The notes under the pieces were generated by a model. The model was not told the DNA's origin. It saw nothing but the letters and a program-made list of their open reading frames with translations, and ran no database searches. The position numbers were made by a program, and so were the translations under genes. Source: Bacillus vallismortis (lineage in GTDB: Bacteria > Bacillota > Bacilli > Bacillales > Bacillaceae). From it: 64,000 bases of DNA. Shown here one piece after another: positions 34,151 through 43,285 of the stretch; the stretch's first letter is position 1, and the number at the start of each line of letters is the position of its first letter. The stretch covers positions 3,400,137 through 3,464,136 of the forward strand of contig NZ_CP160797.1 of the NCBI RefSeq assembly GCF_040784915.1. The letters are read 5' to 3'.

Positions 34151-35161
34151 CTAATTCGCTTTCATCAATAAATAAATAAAGTAAGGCGCGCCTAGCACGG
34201 AAATGACAAGTCCGACCGGAATTTCCGAAGGTGCCAATACATTTCTCGCCAGCGTATCAGCGAGCAAAAACAGAAATGCGCCGATGAAGGCGGAGACCGG
34301 TATCAGCGTCTGGTGACGCGGACCGGTAAGCCTTCTTGCCACGTGGGGCGCAATCAATCCGAGAAACGCGATGCCCCCTGCAGCTGCCACGCATGAAGCG
34401 GCAAGAGTGACCGCCGCCAGAAGGAGAATCCGTCTTTCCCTTTCAACAGCAGTGCCCAGCCCCGTCGCTAATTGGTCTCCGAGCTGCAAAATGTTCAAAT
34501 AACGTGCCTTATATAAAGTAAACGGAAGCAAGATCACAATCCAAGGAAGGATCGCCCAAATCATATTCCAGTTCGCCCCCCATATCGAGCCGGATATCCA
34601 AACCGCGGCCTGCATAAAATCATGAGGGTCCATCTTGAGCTGAAAAATCAGCAACAGAGCGTTAAAACCAGCATTCACGCCAATACCTACTAAAATCAGC
34701 CGAATCGGTGTCACGCCTTTTTTCCAAGCCAGAAGATAAATGAGAAGCGCGGCGAGAAATGCGCCAGCCAAAGCACTGAACGGCAGCATAAATGTTCCGA
34801 AAAAGCTGAGATCTGAAGCTGACCCTTGAAAAAAGTATATAAAAAGCACAACAGCAAGCGAGCCGCCGGCGTTAATTCCAAGAATGCCGGGCTCAGCCAG
34901 ATCATTTTGAGAAACGCTTTGCAAAATGGCGCCGGCAACAGCGATTCCTGCCCCAACGAGCAAAGAAAGGATGATCCGGGGCAGCCTGAACTCAAATAAG
35001 ACAAGTTCATCACGCGCCGTTCCTTGACCGAAAAAGACTTGAAGCGTTTTAAGCGGTGCAATTTTGATGACGCCCAAATTTAAACTGATAAAAAAGACCA
35101 GCACGATGAGCAGAAAGGTCACAACCATCACAGCGAGCGGTTTTTTCGTTTTTGTTTTCAT
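34151..35161 (-). CDS. fhuG: Ferrichrome ABC transporter permease FhuG
   Basis: A 336-residue FecCD-family permease with about nine or ten helices. Motifs: RLPRIILSLLVGAGIAVAGAILQ, NDLAEPGILGI and GLIAPHVARRLTGPRH. The start shares a base with the fhuB stop (TAATG), so it is tightly coupled. It forms a heterodimer with FhuB. Confidence 0.94.
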   Translation of the reverse strand: MKTKTKKPLAVMVVTFLLIVLVFFISLNLGVIKIAPLKTLQVFFGQGTARDELVLFEFRLPRIILSLLVGAGIAVAGAILQSVSQNDLAEPGILGINAGGSLAVVLFIYFFQGSASDLSFFGTFMLPFSALAGAFLAALLIYLLAWKKGVTPIRLILVGIGVNAGFNALLLIFQLKMDPHDFMQAAVWISGSIWGANWNMIWAILPWIVILLPFTLYKARYLNILQLGDQLATGLGTAVERERRILLLAAVTLAASCVAAAGGIAFLGLIAPHVARRLTGPRHQTLIPVSAFIGAFLFLLADTLARNVLAPSEIPVGLVISVLGAPYFIYLLMKAN

Positions 35162-36207
35162 TACAGCCCTCTCCTTTCCCGACGTGCCAAATAAAAGAAA
35201 AAGGGAACACCGATAAGAGAGGTCAGCGCGCCGACAGGCGTTTCAAAGGGCGCGTTGACGAGTCTTGCCGCAATGTCAGCAAAAACTAGCAAAACGGCGC
35301 CAAGCACCGCCGAGCAAGGAATAATCCACCGATAATCCACACCCACCAAAAACCGGGTAATATGCGGAATGATCAGCCCGATAAATGCGATGGTGCCGGC
35401 AATGGAAACCGCAGCTCCCGTCAAAATCACAACGACAAGCATGCCAACCAGTTTCACCGCTGATGTATATTGTCCAAGCCCTTTCGCCAGCTCGTCTCCG
35501 AGACTTAACACTGTCACAGACCGGGCGATGATAAACGCAAGCGTTAAACCGACCGCCCCTGCGAGAAGCAAGAGATGAACACCTGACCATTTCACACCCG
35601 CTACCCCGCCTGCATACCAAAAACTGATATCCTGAGCGACATCAAAGCGGATTGCAACGGCGGTTGAAATGCCTGTAAAGAAATAAGAAACTGCTGATCC
35701 AGCCAGAGCAAACTTTACTGGCGTAAGTCCGCCCCTTGAAAACATGCCAATCCCCATTACTGTTGATGCCCCCAGCCCCGCTCCTGCAAAGGACCATAGC
35801 ACAAGCCCCATCGTCGAAAGCCCGGGGAAAAAGGCAAATGCAATTGAAATGGCAAACGCAGAGCCTGATGTAACTCCCATAATCGAAGGCTCTGCCAAAG
35901 GGTTTCTCGTCATCCCCTGCATGATCGCTCCCGACACTGCTAACAAGGCACCGACAAGCGCGGCGGCAGCCGTTCTCGGCAGTCGAAGATCGTGTATGAT
36001 TTGGTGGGACGTCTCTGTCGGCTGAAAATGAAAGATGGCGTCCCACACCGTGCGCAAATGAATATCCGCAGCACCGAGAGATATGGATAAAAGCGCGCCA
36101 AGGCATAGTAAACACATCCCTGCAATAAGGACAATGACCGCGCCAAATGACCTTGACGTCCATTGGTTTTCTTCTGATATCGTCTGTATATTTTTACTTT
36201 GACTCAA
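35161..36207 (-). CDS. fhuB: Ferrichrome ABC transporter permease FhuB
   Basis: A FecCD-family permease of about 348 residues with RLPRTAAAALVGALLAVSGAIMQ and AGTIAFIGLIIPHITRFLVG motifs. The open frame reaches 36246. A start above 36231 would lie inside the Fur box, and the ATG at 36228 leaves no room for a ribosome binding site. The TTG at 36207 has AAAGGAAG 8 nt upstream and is the likely start (L-S-Q-S-K-N-I-Q). Fur controlled and divergent from fhuD. Confidence 0.88.
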   Translation of the reverse strand: MSQSKNIQTISEENQWTSRSFGAVIVLIAGMCLLCLGALLSISLGAADIHLRTVWDAIFHFQPTETSHQIIHDLRLPRTAAAALVGALLAVSGAIMQGMTRNPLAEPSIMGVTSGSAFAISIAFAFFPGLSTMGLVLWSFAGAGLGASTVMGIGMFSRGGLTPVKFALAGSAVSYFFTGISTAVAIRFDVAQDISFWYAGGVAGVKWSGVHLLLLAGAVGLTLAFIIARSVTVLSLGDELAKGLGQYTSAVKLVGMLVVVILTGAAVSIAGTIAFIGLIIPHITRFLVGVDYRWIIPCSAVLGAVLLVFADIAARLVNAPFETPVGALTSLIGVPFFFYLARRERRGL

Positions 36208-36230
36208 CAGCCGTACTTCCTTTCCCATAA

Positions 36231-36245
36231 TGATAATGATTATCA
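36231..36245. promoter_or_regulatory. Fur box of fhuBGC
   Basis: TGATAATGATTATCA is a perfect 7-1-7 inverted repeat identical to the Bacillus Fur consensus core. It lies just upstream of fhuB and should repress it when iron is sufficient. Confidence 0.92.
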
Positions 36246-36362
36246 ATTACTGATCAAGTATATCATTTTTTTCCGCTGTTGTAATAGAGCGTTTTGAACA
36301 AAAATGAGCATATAATTGCAAAATTACCGTGTAAACTGGCTCTTGCGATGGTATAATCACAT

Positions 36363-36377
36363 TGATAATGATTCTCT
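36363..36377. promoter_or_regulatory. Fur box of fhuD
   Basis: TGATAATGATTCTCT matches the Fur 15-mer at 12 of 15 positions, just after a TATAAT box at 36352-36357, so binding would cover the start site of fhuD. Confidence 0.82.
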
Positions 36378-36411
36378 TTATCACCCATTTTTCGGAAAGA
36401 AGGTATGAGAT

Positions 36412-37359
36412 ATGACCCTTATATATAAGAAACTCGGAGCCGCGTTTTTTGCCGTGTTATTGATTGCAGCATTGGCAGCCTGCGGGAATAACACAGAAAG
36501 CAAAGGCTCTTCCTCTGATTCCAAAGACGAAGAAACCGTTACATACAAGGCTGAAAACGGAAATGTGAAAATCCCTAAGCATCCTAAACGGGTGGTTGTC
36601 ATGGCTGACGGCTACTACGGCTACTTCAAAACACTCGGCATCAACGTCGTCGGTGCGCCTGAGAATGTATTTAAAAACCCTTATTACAAAGGAAAAACCG
36701 ACGGCGTTACAAGCATCGGAGACGGTACTTCCGTTGAAAAAGTCATTGATTTGAATCCTGACTTGATTATCGTCTGGACAACGCAAGGCGCTGATATTAA
36801 AAAGCTTCAAAAAATCGCGCCGACTGTCGCGGTAACATACGATAAGCTTGACAATATCGAGCAGCTGAAAGAATTCGCAAAAATGACAGGAACTGAAGAT
36901 AAAGCAGAAAAATGGCTGACTGAGTGGGATAAAAAAGTTGCGGCGGCTAAAACAAAAATCAAAAAAGCTGTGGGTGACAAAACAGTCTCCATTATGCAAA
37001 CGAATGGAAAAGACATCTACGTATTCGGTAAAGATTTCGGAAGAGGCGGAAGCATCATTTACAAAGATCTTGGCTTGCAGGCTACAAAGCTGACAAAGGA
37101 AAAAGCCATTGATCAGGGTCCCGGATATACAAGTATTTCATTAGAGAAGCTCCCTGACTTCGCGGGAGATTATATTTTCGCGGGTCCATGGCAAGCAGGC
37201 GGCGACGATGGCGGCGTATTTGACAGCTCCATTTGGAAGAACCTAGACGCCGTTAAACACGACCGTGTCTACAAGATTGACCCTATTGGCTTCTATTTCT
37301 CTGATCCGATTTCATTAGAAGGCCAGCTGAAGTTTATTACGGAAAGCTTAACAAAATAA
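36412..37359 (+). CDS. fhuD: Ferrichrome binding lipoprotein FhuD
   Basis: A 315-residue lipoprotein: signal peptide with lipobox LAACG (Cys at 24), then a PBP2 siderophore-binding domain. Motifs include HPKRVVVMADGYYGYFKTLG, the backbone helix around 170-190 and LEGQLKFITESL at the end. It hands ferrichrome to FhuBG. Divergent from fhuB, with its own Fur box, and followed by a strong terminator. Confidence 0.94.
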   Translation: MTLIYKKLGAAFFAVLLIAALAACGNNTESKGSSSDSKDEETVTYKAENGNVKIPKHPKRVVVMADGYYGYFKTLGINVVGAPENVFKNPYYKGKTDGVTSIGDGTSVEKVIDLNPDLIIVWTTQGADIKKLQKIAPTVAVTYDKLDNIEQLKEFAKMTGTEDKAEKWLTEWDKKVAAAKTKIKKAVGDKTVSIMQTNGKDIYVFGKDFGRGGSIIYKDLGLQATKLTKEKAIDQGPGYTSISLEKLPDFAGDYIFAGPWQAGGDDGGVFDSSIWKNLDAVKHDRVYKIDPIGFYFSDPISLEGQLKFITESLTK

Positions 37360-37360
37360 A

Positions 37361-37390
37361 CAAAAGAGCCGCCTGCCCGCGGCTCTTTTG
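37361..37390 (+). terminator. Terminator of fhuD
   Basis: CAAAAGAGCCGC / GCGGCTCTTTTG, a perfect 12-bp stem with a 6-nt loop. It ends 9 nt before the ribosome binding site of the next small gene. Confidence 0.9.
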
Positions 37391-37414
37391 CACATCTATA
37401 AGGAGCGGCTCATT

Positions 37415-37684
37415 TTGAACCACATCGGATATTTTCTTGCGCAATTCATATTTAGCTGCATCATCATCGCGATCAGTTTTTTTAACGGGCTCTATATCGG
37501 AAAACCTTTTTCTAGTGTGCTTCTTGTATTTATCTTAGTGCTCGTTCTGTTTGGTTTGCTGGAAAGGCTGAAAAAACGCTTTTTGCATATTCGATTATCC
37601 GTGAAGGTTTTTCTTTCTATTTCTGCTTTCCTTTCAGCTGTTTTAACGATCGGATTGCTAACACGGCAAATTGTGATTTTATAA
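37415..37684 (+). CDS. Small membrane protein of unknown function
   Basis: An 89-residue protein with three hydrophobic helices (about 4-23, 30-47 and 62-85) and a basic loop RLKKRFLHIR after the second. The TTG at 37415 is chosen because AAGGAG lies 9 nt upstream (37400-37405) and no ATG fits. There is no promoter of its own visible after the fhuD terminator, so it may depend on read-through. I do not recognise the family. Confidence 0.6.
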   Translation: MNHIGYFLAQFIFSCIIIAISFFNGLYIGKPFSSVLLVFILVLVLFGLLERLKKRFLHIRLSVKVFLSISAFLSAVLTIGLLTRQIVIL

Positions 37685-37720
37685 AAAAGACACCTGATGG
37701 AAACTAATCAGGTGTCTTTT
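37685..37720. terminator. Bidirectional terminator facing yvsH
   Basis: AAAAGACACCTGAT / ATCAGGTGTCTTTT, a perfect 14-bp stem with an 8-nt loop, serving both the small membrane gene and yvsH. Confidence 0.9.
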
Positions 37721-37722
37721 GT

Positions 37723-39123
37723 TTATGCTTTCCGGAACTTTTTAACAACAAATGGATAAACGATCAAGCCGACAAAGAATAAACCGATGCCGAGAGTAAA
37801 TGTCGTTAAATCCGCTGTGCCTGTTATGATGACAAACAATGAGTATGCGCACGCTAATATCGCGATTAATCCGTCTTTTACACGGGAACCTCTCAGCTGG
37901 TCATACGTTTCACCTTTGATGACAAGCTTCAAGCTGTAAATCGCAGATACCAAATACGGAATTAAATACGCAAGTGTTGCCGCTGTCGTTAAAAACGTAA
38001 ATGCGTCACTTATTGTCCGGGAAATAACCGAGAAGATGAAGACCTGTGACATGACGTTTGTAATCATTAATGCGATAATCGGACTTCCCTTTTTATTCGT
38101 TTTTGCAAAGAATGCCGGAAAATCTCCCGCTTTAGCGGCTTGATATGGAACCTCAGAGCCAAGCAAAATCCAGCCGAGCATCGTTCCGAATAAACAAAGG
38201 ATAGCCAATAGCGCCATAATCACGCTTCCCGCGTTTCCGACAATCGCATACAGCACATCAACGAACGGCTTTTCAGAGCCGACAAGCTTATCATGCGGCA
38301 GAACACCCATCGTAATTAAAGTCACGATAATATAAATGCTCAAAGCAATCAGCAATCCGGTAATTGTCGCGCGTTTCACATCACGCTGAGAGCGCGCACG
38401 GCCGGATAGGATAACTGCTGATTCAATTCCGACAAACGCCCACAGTGTAGAAATCGCCGCGTTATGCACCTGGCCGCCAATTCCAATGCTTGTGCCGTTT
38501 TCTCCTTGAACCGGAAAATAAAAATGATCGAATAATGCCGTTTGAAACACAAACAATCCGGCAACGATAAAGAAAACAAAACCTAGTACTTTAGAAAGCG
38601 TCGTGACAAAGTTCAATTTACTTGCACCGTTAATGCTAGTAACGAGAATCGTGTGCGTGCCCCATAACAAGATCGTACATACTGCAAACGTCAGCAATTG
38701 GCCGAGTGTCACCTCTTGCCCGCCGAGCGAAAACATTTCACGTTTATCAACCAAGATCGGGAAAAACGAAGTCAAGTAACCGGCGAGGCTTGTGATAATC
38801 GCCACGTTACTGATCCAGCTCGCCACCCAGTAGCCCCACACCATTGTGAAACCGGCAGCGTTCCCTTTCTTCGGATCAGAGAACAGCGCCCTTGCATAAC
38901 TTTGCGGTCCCGCCTTCAGTTCAGGCTTGCGGATGGACAAATGCCCGAAGACAAGTGCAATCATCAGCACGCCGGCACCTGTCAAAAGCCAAGCGGACGT
39001 GGCGCCAAGCGGACTCGCGATTGAAGCAAGCGAGCTTGGCAAGGAGAAAATTCCCGATCCTACCATATTTCCAACGACAAACGCCGTTAATAACCAAAAA
39101 CCCCATTTTTTCGTCTGTTCCAT
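37723..39123 (-). CDS. yvsH: Lysine-type APC amino acid permease YvsH
   Basis: A 466-residue APC-superfamily transporter of the basic amino acid/polyamine antiporter group with about 12-13 helices. The first helix carries the substrate-binding GNMVGSGIFSLPS motif. A lysine riboswitch in its leader argues for lysine as substrate. Starts ATG at 39123 with GGAGGTACTGGA upstream. Monocistronic. Confidence 0.92.
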   Translation of the reverse strand: MEQTKKWGFWLLTAFVVGNMVGSGIFSLPSSLASIASPLGATSAWLLTGAGVLMIALVFGHLSIRKPELKAGPQSYARALFSDPKKGNAAGFTMVWGYWVASWISNVAIITSLAGYLTSFFPILVDKREMFSLGGQEVTLGQLLTFAVCTILLWGTHTILVTSINGASKLNFVTTLSKVLGFVFFIVAGLFVFQTALFDHFYFPVQGENGTSIGIGGQVHNAAISTLWAFVGIESAVILSGRARSQRDVKRATITGLLIALSIYIIVTLITMGVLPHDKLVGSEKPFVDVLYAIVGNAGSVIMALLAILCLFGTMLGWILLGSEVPYQAAKAGDFPAFFAKTNKKGSPIIALMITNVMSQVFIFSVISRTISDAFTFLTTAATLAYLIPYLVSAIYSLKLVIKGETYDQLRGSRVKDGLIAILACAYSLFVIITGTADLTTFTLGIGLFFVGLIVYPFVVKKFRKA

Positions 39124-39177
39124 TCCAGTACCTCCATGATTCTTTGTACGGACCAGACCCCGAGATCATGTAAACGC

Positions 39178-39405
39178 AAAAAAGCCTGAACAAAAGTCCA
39201 TGCTTAAAGAAACACACACCCTTGATCTCCGGATAGCCCTCCGCGAAAAAGCACGCGGCAGTCCTGCACTTATTCAGATACAGTCCCAGCATAGAGAAGG
39301 ATCGGCTTTCTCCACACTTCGGCGCTGATGCCTTTTACACATGTTAAACAGCCCCTGTCAGCCTGGCATGTGCTACTCATCATCCGCGCAACCTCTACCT
39401 CACTG
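39178..39405 (-). ncRNA. Lysine riboswitch (L box) with terminator, leader of yvsH
   Basis: On the minus strand the aptamer (about 39225-39405) shows the L-box landmarks in order: GGTAGAGGTTGCGCGGATGA, CAGGGGCTG, AAGGCATCAGCGCCGAAG, GGAGAAAGCCGATC and TGCTGGGACTG. It is followed by an attenuator hairpin (39178-39205: AGCATGGAC / GTTCAGGCT with one mismatch) and TTTTTT. Lysine should terminate transcription before yvsH. Together with the sspJ terminator this fills the 395-bp gap between yvsH and sspJ. Confidence 0.93.
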
Positions 39406-39490
39406 AGAAAGAGTGAGGATTTAATAATTCAGTTACTCCCAGAAGGTTATCAAAGAAAGGATGATCTGTCAAAGGGAACAGATGGAAATA

Positions 39491-39513
39491 CGGATAGAGC
39501 CAAGCCCTATCCG
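39491..39513 (-). terminator. Terminator of sspJ
   Basis: CGGATAG / CTATCCG stem with a 9-nt loop on the minus strand, followed by TATTT. Confidence 0.65.
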
Positions 39514-39519
39514 CATGGG

Positions 39520-39660
39520 TTATCGATTGTTTTTCTTTTTTTGCACAGCTTCTTGAAGCGGATCATCTTTTAGAGCTGAACCGGCATCTTCAAGAGCTCC
39601 CTGGATTACGTTTTTTTCTTTTTCAGAACGTTTTCCTTTATCTTTATTAAAGAAATCCAT
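39520..39660 (-). CDS. sspJ: Small acid-soluble spore protein SspJ
   Basis: A 46-residue highly charged protein, M-D-F-F-N-K-D-K-G-K-R-S-E-K, ending KKKNNR. It differs from the 168 SspJ I recall at residue 2 only (Asp for Gly). It is a minor spore-core SASP made in the forespore. ATG at 39660 is preceded by AGAGGTGAT. A SigG-like promoter lies at 39695-39724. It is below common ORF length cut-offs and easily missed. Confidence 0.93.
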   Translation of the reverse strand: MDFFNKDKGKRSEKEKNVIQGALEDAGSALKDDPLQEAVQKKKNNR

Positions 39661-39694
39661 TCGTATCACCTCTTTTAGAAAATAGGTACACGAT

Positions 39695-39724
39695 TAAGAT
39701 GCCTTTTTCCTTGAAAAATTATGC
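39695..39724 (-). promoter_or_regulatory. SigG-type promoter of sspJ
   Basis: On the minus strand GCATAA and CATCTTA are separated by 17 bp, close to the SigG consensus (TGAATA, CATACTA) and 35 bp before the sspJ start. Confidence 0.65.
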
Positions 39725-39826
39725 GAAAAATTTTTTATCGTCCAAAGTCCTGTTGATCAAACATACATTCTCTTGATATATTTGTAATTCAGACATTTTT
39801 GCAAAAGATAAAAGGAGAAGCGAGAA

Positions 39827-40309
39827 ATGACAGGAAAAACACACATCATGGGAGGCATCGCTTCTTGTACGGCAGCGGCTTATTATTATGGATTTGATCC
39901 TGTGCTTATGACAGCGTCCGGCGCGGTTGGGGCATTGATTCCCGATATCTGCCACACGCAAAGCAAAATCGGGAGAAGATTTCCTATCCTATCGAAAGTC
40001 GTCAGCTCCGTTTTTGGCCATCGGACGTTTACGCACAGCCTGCTGTTTCTGCTCATCATGTTTTTTATCACTGCCACATATATTCCAGATAAAAACATAT
40101 CAACCGGACTGATGATCGGAATGGCGAGTCACTTGATTCTTGACGCTTGGACGGTGAATGGAATTAAATTATTATTCCCTTCAACGATTCGCGTAAGGCT
40201 CCCATTTTATATGAAGACAGGCAGTTTTTCTGAGCAGCTTGTGTTAGCCGGCCTGACAATTGCATCATGTTACTACTTTTATATGCTGTTTCATGGACGC
40301 ATGTTTTAA
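39827..40309 (+). CDS. yvsG: Membrane-bound metal-dependent hydrolase YvsG (YdjM family)
   Basis: A 160-residue membrane protein of the DUF457/YdjM family. Conserved His/Asp motifs: THIMGG near residue 5, PDICHTQSKIGRR, FGHRTFTHSL and ASHLILDAWTVNGIKLLFP. Four or so membrane helices. Family members are called membrane-bound metal-dependent hydrolases, and some are SOS-induced; the substrate is unknown. Starts ATG at 39827 behind AAGGAGAAG. Confidence 0.86.
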   Translation: MTGKTHIMGGIASCTAAAYYYGFDPVLMTASGAVGALIPDICHTQSKIGRRFPILSKVVSSVFGHRTFTHSLLFLLIMFFITATYIPDKNISTGLMIGMASHLILDAWTVNGIKLLFPSTIRVRLPFYMKTGSFSEQLVLAGLTIASCYYFYMLFHGRMF

Positions 40310-40408
40310 ACGTGAGTGCTGACACTTGTCTGAACGGGCTATTTTTAGTAGGTTTTACATAAGAAGCATTTCATGCAGATGATCAAGAAAACGTGAGGAG
40401 TCATATTA

Positions 40409-42262
40409 ATGAAAGGAACCCTTTTTCACAATCAGCGGTTTTTATGTATTTCGATCGTATTCATGTGGATCAAAACGTATGTAATCTATAAAATCGGGTT
40501 TGATTTGCAGATTGATTCTCTGTCGGAGGAGCTGATACTGCTGATCAATCCGCTCAGCTTTATCCTTCCTTTATTCGGGATTGGCCTGTTTCTAAAAGAT
40601 AACAAGCAGCGGGTTTTTTTGCTGATTGCCAATTTGGTTCTGACTGTCATCTTGATCTCCAATACGATTTTTTACGGCTTTTATATCGATTTTATTACCA
40701 TTCCGGTTTTGTTTCAGGCCAGTAACATGAGCGATATGGGCAGCAGTGTAAAAGAACTGTTCAACCCTCTGTTTATCGCCCTGTTTGCGGATTTGGTTTG
40801 TCTGCTGCTGATTGCCCGTAAAGAGAAGAACCCGCAGACAAAAGCCGCCCCCCGCACGATTAAACGGTACTATGCAGCTTCCTGCGGCATGATTCTATGT
40901 ACTCTGGCACTTGCAGAAGTACAGCAGCCGAAGCTTTTGGCACATTCCTTTGACCGGGAAATGCTCGTCAAAAGCATCGGTCTGTTTCAGTTCCATATAT
41001 ACGATACGATTTCTCAGACTGTGAATATAAGCGCGAAGGCATTTGCCGATGAAGACAGCATGACTGCGATTAAAAACTATACAGAGGCTGATTACAGCAA
41101 GCCTGATCAAAGCAAGTTCGGGCTGGCAAAGGGGCGCAACGTCATCTTTGTAACGCTTGAATCGACCCAAAGCTTTGTTCTGAATGAAAAGGTAAATGGA
41201 AAAGAAATCACCCCGTTTATGAATGATTTCATCCAAAAAAGCTATTCTTTCGATCATTTCTATCAGCAAACAGAACAAGGCAAAACATCTGACTCAGAAT
41301 TCATCGTCGCCAACTCACTGTATCCCTCCCTTAGCGGGGCCGTCTTTTTTACGAAAAGCGATCATCAATTTCATACGATGTACAAATCGCTGAAACAATA
41401 TGATTATTATTCAGCCGTCTTTCACGCCAACCATAAAACATTTTGGAACCGAGATGTGATGTACGATACATTTGGGATTGACCGCTTTTTTGATGTTGAT
41501 GATTTCCACGTCACTCCCGGGACATCGACAAGCTGGGGCCTAAAGGATAAGGAATTTTTAGAGCAGTCCGCCGGCAAGCTCAATAGCCTGCCGCAGCCGT
41601 TTTACAGCAGTTTCATCACGTTAACGAACCATTTTCCGTTTGAAATTGATGAAAAGGATCAGCTGATTGATGAATACGATTCAAGCAGCGACCTGTTAAA
41701 CCGCTATGTGACTACGGTGCGCTATGAAGATGAGGCATTGAAGCGTTTTATCAAAAAGCTGAAGGACGAAGGCTTATACGAAAATTCGATGATTGTATTC
41801 ATGGGAGATCATTATGGCATTTCTGAAGCCCATAACGAGGCGATGGCCGAGTTTTTAGGAAAAGATGAAATCACGCCGTATGACAACGTTCAGCTCCAGC
41901 GAGTGCCGTTTATCATACATATTCCGGGAATCACAGATCAAAAGCCGGAAATCATCCCTGATGCCGGAGGGCAGGTCGACGTCAAGCCGACACTGATGCA
42001 TCTGCTCGGCATTGAGACAAAAGGCGATATCCAATTTGGCAATGATTTGCTGTCAAACGACCGCACTCCATTCACCGTGCTGCGAAACGGCAGTTTTATT
42101 ACGAACGACTATGTATACACGAAAAACACGTGCTACAGCCAAAAAACAGGGGACGTGCTGGAAGATCAGGATGCGTGCCTCCCATATAAAGAAAAAGCAA
42201 CCGAAGAGCTGTCTCTCTCTGATAAAATTTTAAACGGAGACCTGCTCAGGTTTACTCAATAA
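40409..42262 (+). CDS. yvgJ: Lipoteichoic acid primase YvgJ
   Basis: A 617-residue LtaS-family protein. Five N-terminal membrane helices (about 10-175) and an extracellular sulfatase-like domain (about 215-590). The catalytic Thr is in EQGKTSDSEF; metal ligands are at VTLES near 245 and in FMGDHYG. In 168 YvgJ adds the first glycerol-phosphate to the glycolipid anchor, priming chains for LtaS. Starts ATG at 40409 behind GTGAGGAG. Terminator follows directly. Confidence 0.92.
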   Translation: MKGTLFHNQRFLCISIVFMWIKTYVIYKIGFDLQIDSLSEELILLINPLSFILPLFGIGLFLKDNKQRVFLLIANLVLTVILISNTIFYGFYIDFITIPVLFQASNMSDMGSSVKELFNPLFIALFADLVCLLLIARKEKNPQTKAAPRTIKRYYAASCGMILCTLALAEVQQPKLLAHSFDREMLVKSIGLFQFHIYDTISQTVNISAKAFADEDSMTAIKNYTEADYSKPDQSKFGLAKGRNVIFVTLESTQSFVLNEKVNGKEITPFMNDFIQKSYSFDHFYQQTEQGKTSDSEFIVANSLYPSLSGAVFFTKSDHQFHTMYKSLKQYDYYSAVFHANHKTFWNRDVMYDTFGIDRFFDVDDFHVTPGTSTSWGLKDKEFLEQSAGKLNSLPQPFYSSFITLTNHFPFEIDEKDQLIDEYDSSSDLLNRYVTTVRYEDEALKRFIKKLKDEGLYENSMIVFMGDHYGISEAHNEAMAEFLGKDEITPYDNVQLQRVPFIIHIPGITDQKPEIIPDAGGQVDVKPTLMHLLGIETKGDIQFGNDLLSNDRTPFTVLRNGSFITNDYVYTKNTCYSQKTGDVLEDQDACLPYKEKATEELSLSDKILNGDLLRFTQ

Positions 42263-42288
42263 AAAAATCCCTCTTTGAGGGATTTTTT
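42261..42288. terminator. Bidirectional terminator between yvgJ and yvgK
   Basis: AAAAATCCCTC / GAGGGATTTTT stem with a 3-nt loop between converging genes. Confidence 0.9.
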
Positions 42289-43216
42289 ACGTTTCCAACA
42301 TCACTTTGCCGGTGAGTTTTGTTTGATAGCCGTTCAAATGAGACAGATTCGCCTTGTATTCCTCAGCATTCAAGATGTCCTTCACGGCCTTCAGCAGCTG
42401 CTCATGTTTTTTCAAAACGACGATATCATATTGTTCGTCGATGAGCGGGATAAAATCAACACTGCCCATATGTGCCGCGTGCTGCGCCCCGATTCCCGCG
42501 TCAGCCTGTCCGCTTGAGACTTGTGAAGCGACAGCGTAATGATCGGTCACGATATCGCCGTATCCTTTTACATCAGCCGGTTTCACACCGAGCAAGCCAA
42601 GCTGTTCATCAAGCAGCACTCTTGCGCCAGAACCCTTTTCTCTGTTGATGATCCGGATATCTGCCCTTCTTAAGTCATCCCAGCCTTGAATGTTTTTCGG
42701 ATTCCCTTTTTGAACATACAGTCCGGCTTTGCGGAGAACGACATTGATCAGACAAAACGGTTCACCTGACAAAATCCGTTTTACATAAGGCGCATTATAC
42801 TGGCTGGTTTCCGCATCATACAAATGCAAGCTGACAATGTCACACTTGCCTTGATACATATCAATCAAGCTGTTTAAGCTTCCTTTGTATTTACGGAGCG
42901 GCGTCTCCTGAATCACATTCTCCAAATGCTTGCTGAGCAGATCCATCGAAATGTCCTGTCCGCTGATCATGACATTTTTTCTGCAGTCCGGCTCAGCCTC
43001 CTGCATCTGATTCGGCTCTTCGGCAGCAGAAATGGGCTGCGACATTCTCATATTCATCTTATATTGCTTTAAATCTTCTTCATCCACACGCATCTGCCTT
43101 CCGACACGGTAAGCAGGCAGCACGCCTTTTTTAATCAAATCATAAACGGTCAGCTTTGATACCTTCAGCAGACCTGCAACTTCTTCTATCGTATAGGAAG
43201 AGGTTTCATTCATCAT
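42287..43216 (-). CDS. yvgK: Helix-turn-helix / molybdate-sensing-type regulator YvgK
   Basis: About 309 residues. An excisionase/MerR-like DNA-binding domain (about 5-55: YTIEEVAGLLKVSKLTVYDLIKKG and RVGRQMRVDEEDL) is followed by a periplasmic-binding-protein-like domain (about 85-300), the arrangement of one-component molybdate/tungstate regulators. It diverges from modA, and a large nested dyad lies over the modA start region (43286-43312). Four consecutive start codons occur (GTG at 43222, then ATG at 43219, 43216 and 43213) after TAGGAG; spacing favours 43216 or 43213. Confidence 0.85.
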   Translation of the reverse strand: MMNETSSYTIEEVAGLLKVSKLTVYDLIKKGVLPAYRVGRQMRVDEEDLKQYKMNMRMSQPISAAEEPNQMQEAEPDCRKNVMISGQDISMDLLSKHLENVIQETPLRKYKGSLNSLIDMYQGKCDIVSLHLYDAETSQYNAPYVKRILSGEPFCLINVVLRKAGLYVQKGNPKNIQGWDDLRRADIRIINREKGSGARVLLDEQLGLLGVKPADVKGYGDIVTDHYAVASQVSSGQADAGIGAQHAAHMGSVDFIPLIDEQYDIVVLKKHEQLLKAVKDILNAEEYKANLSHLNGYQTKLTGKVMLET

Positions 43217-43285
43217 CATCACTCTCCTATTTTATTATACCTTTTCGTCGAATGTAAAAAAACCCACATAAGCCAAACATAATCA

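Noticed and set aside
39124..39420. Considered a T-box rather than a lysine riboswitch upstream of yvsH
   Set aside because: No T-box TGGNACCGCG sequence; the L-box landmarks are in order.
38921..39573. Open frames on both strands around the yvsH leader
   Set aside because: They are produced by the lysine riboswitch sequence or by yvsH itself and have no ribosome binding site.
39745..39765. LexA-like half sites (AAACAT...ATTC) upstream of yvsG, considered because YdjM relatives can be SOS-induced
   Set aside because: Too few matches to the CGAAC-N4-GTTCG consensus.
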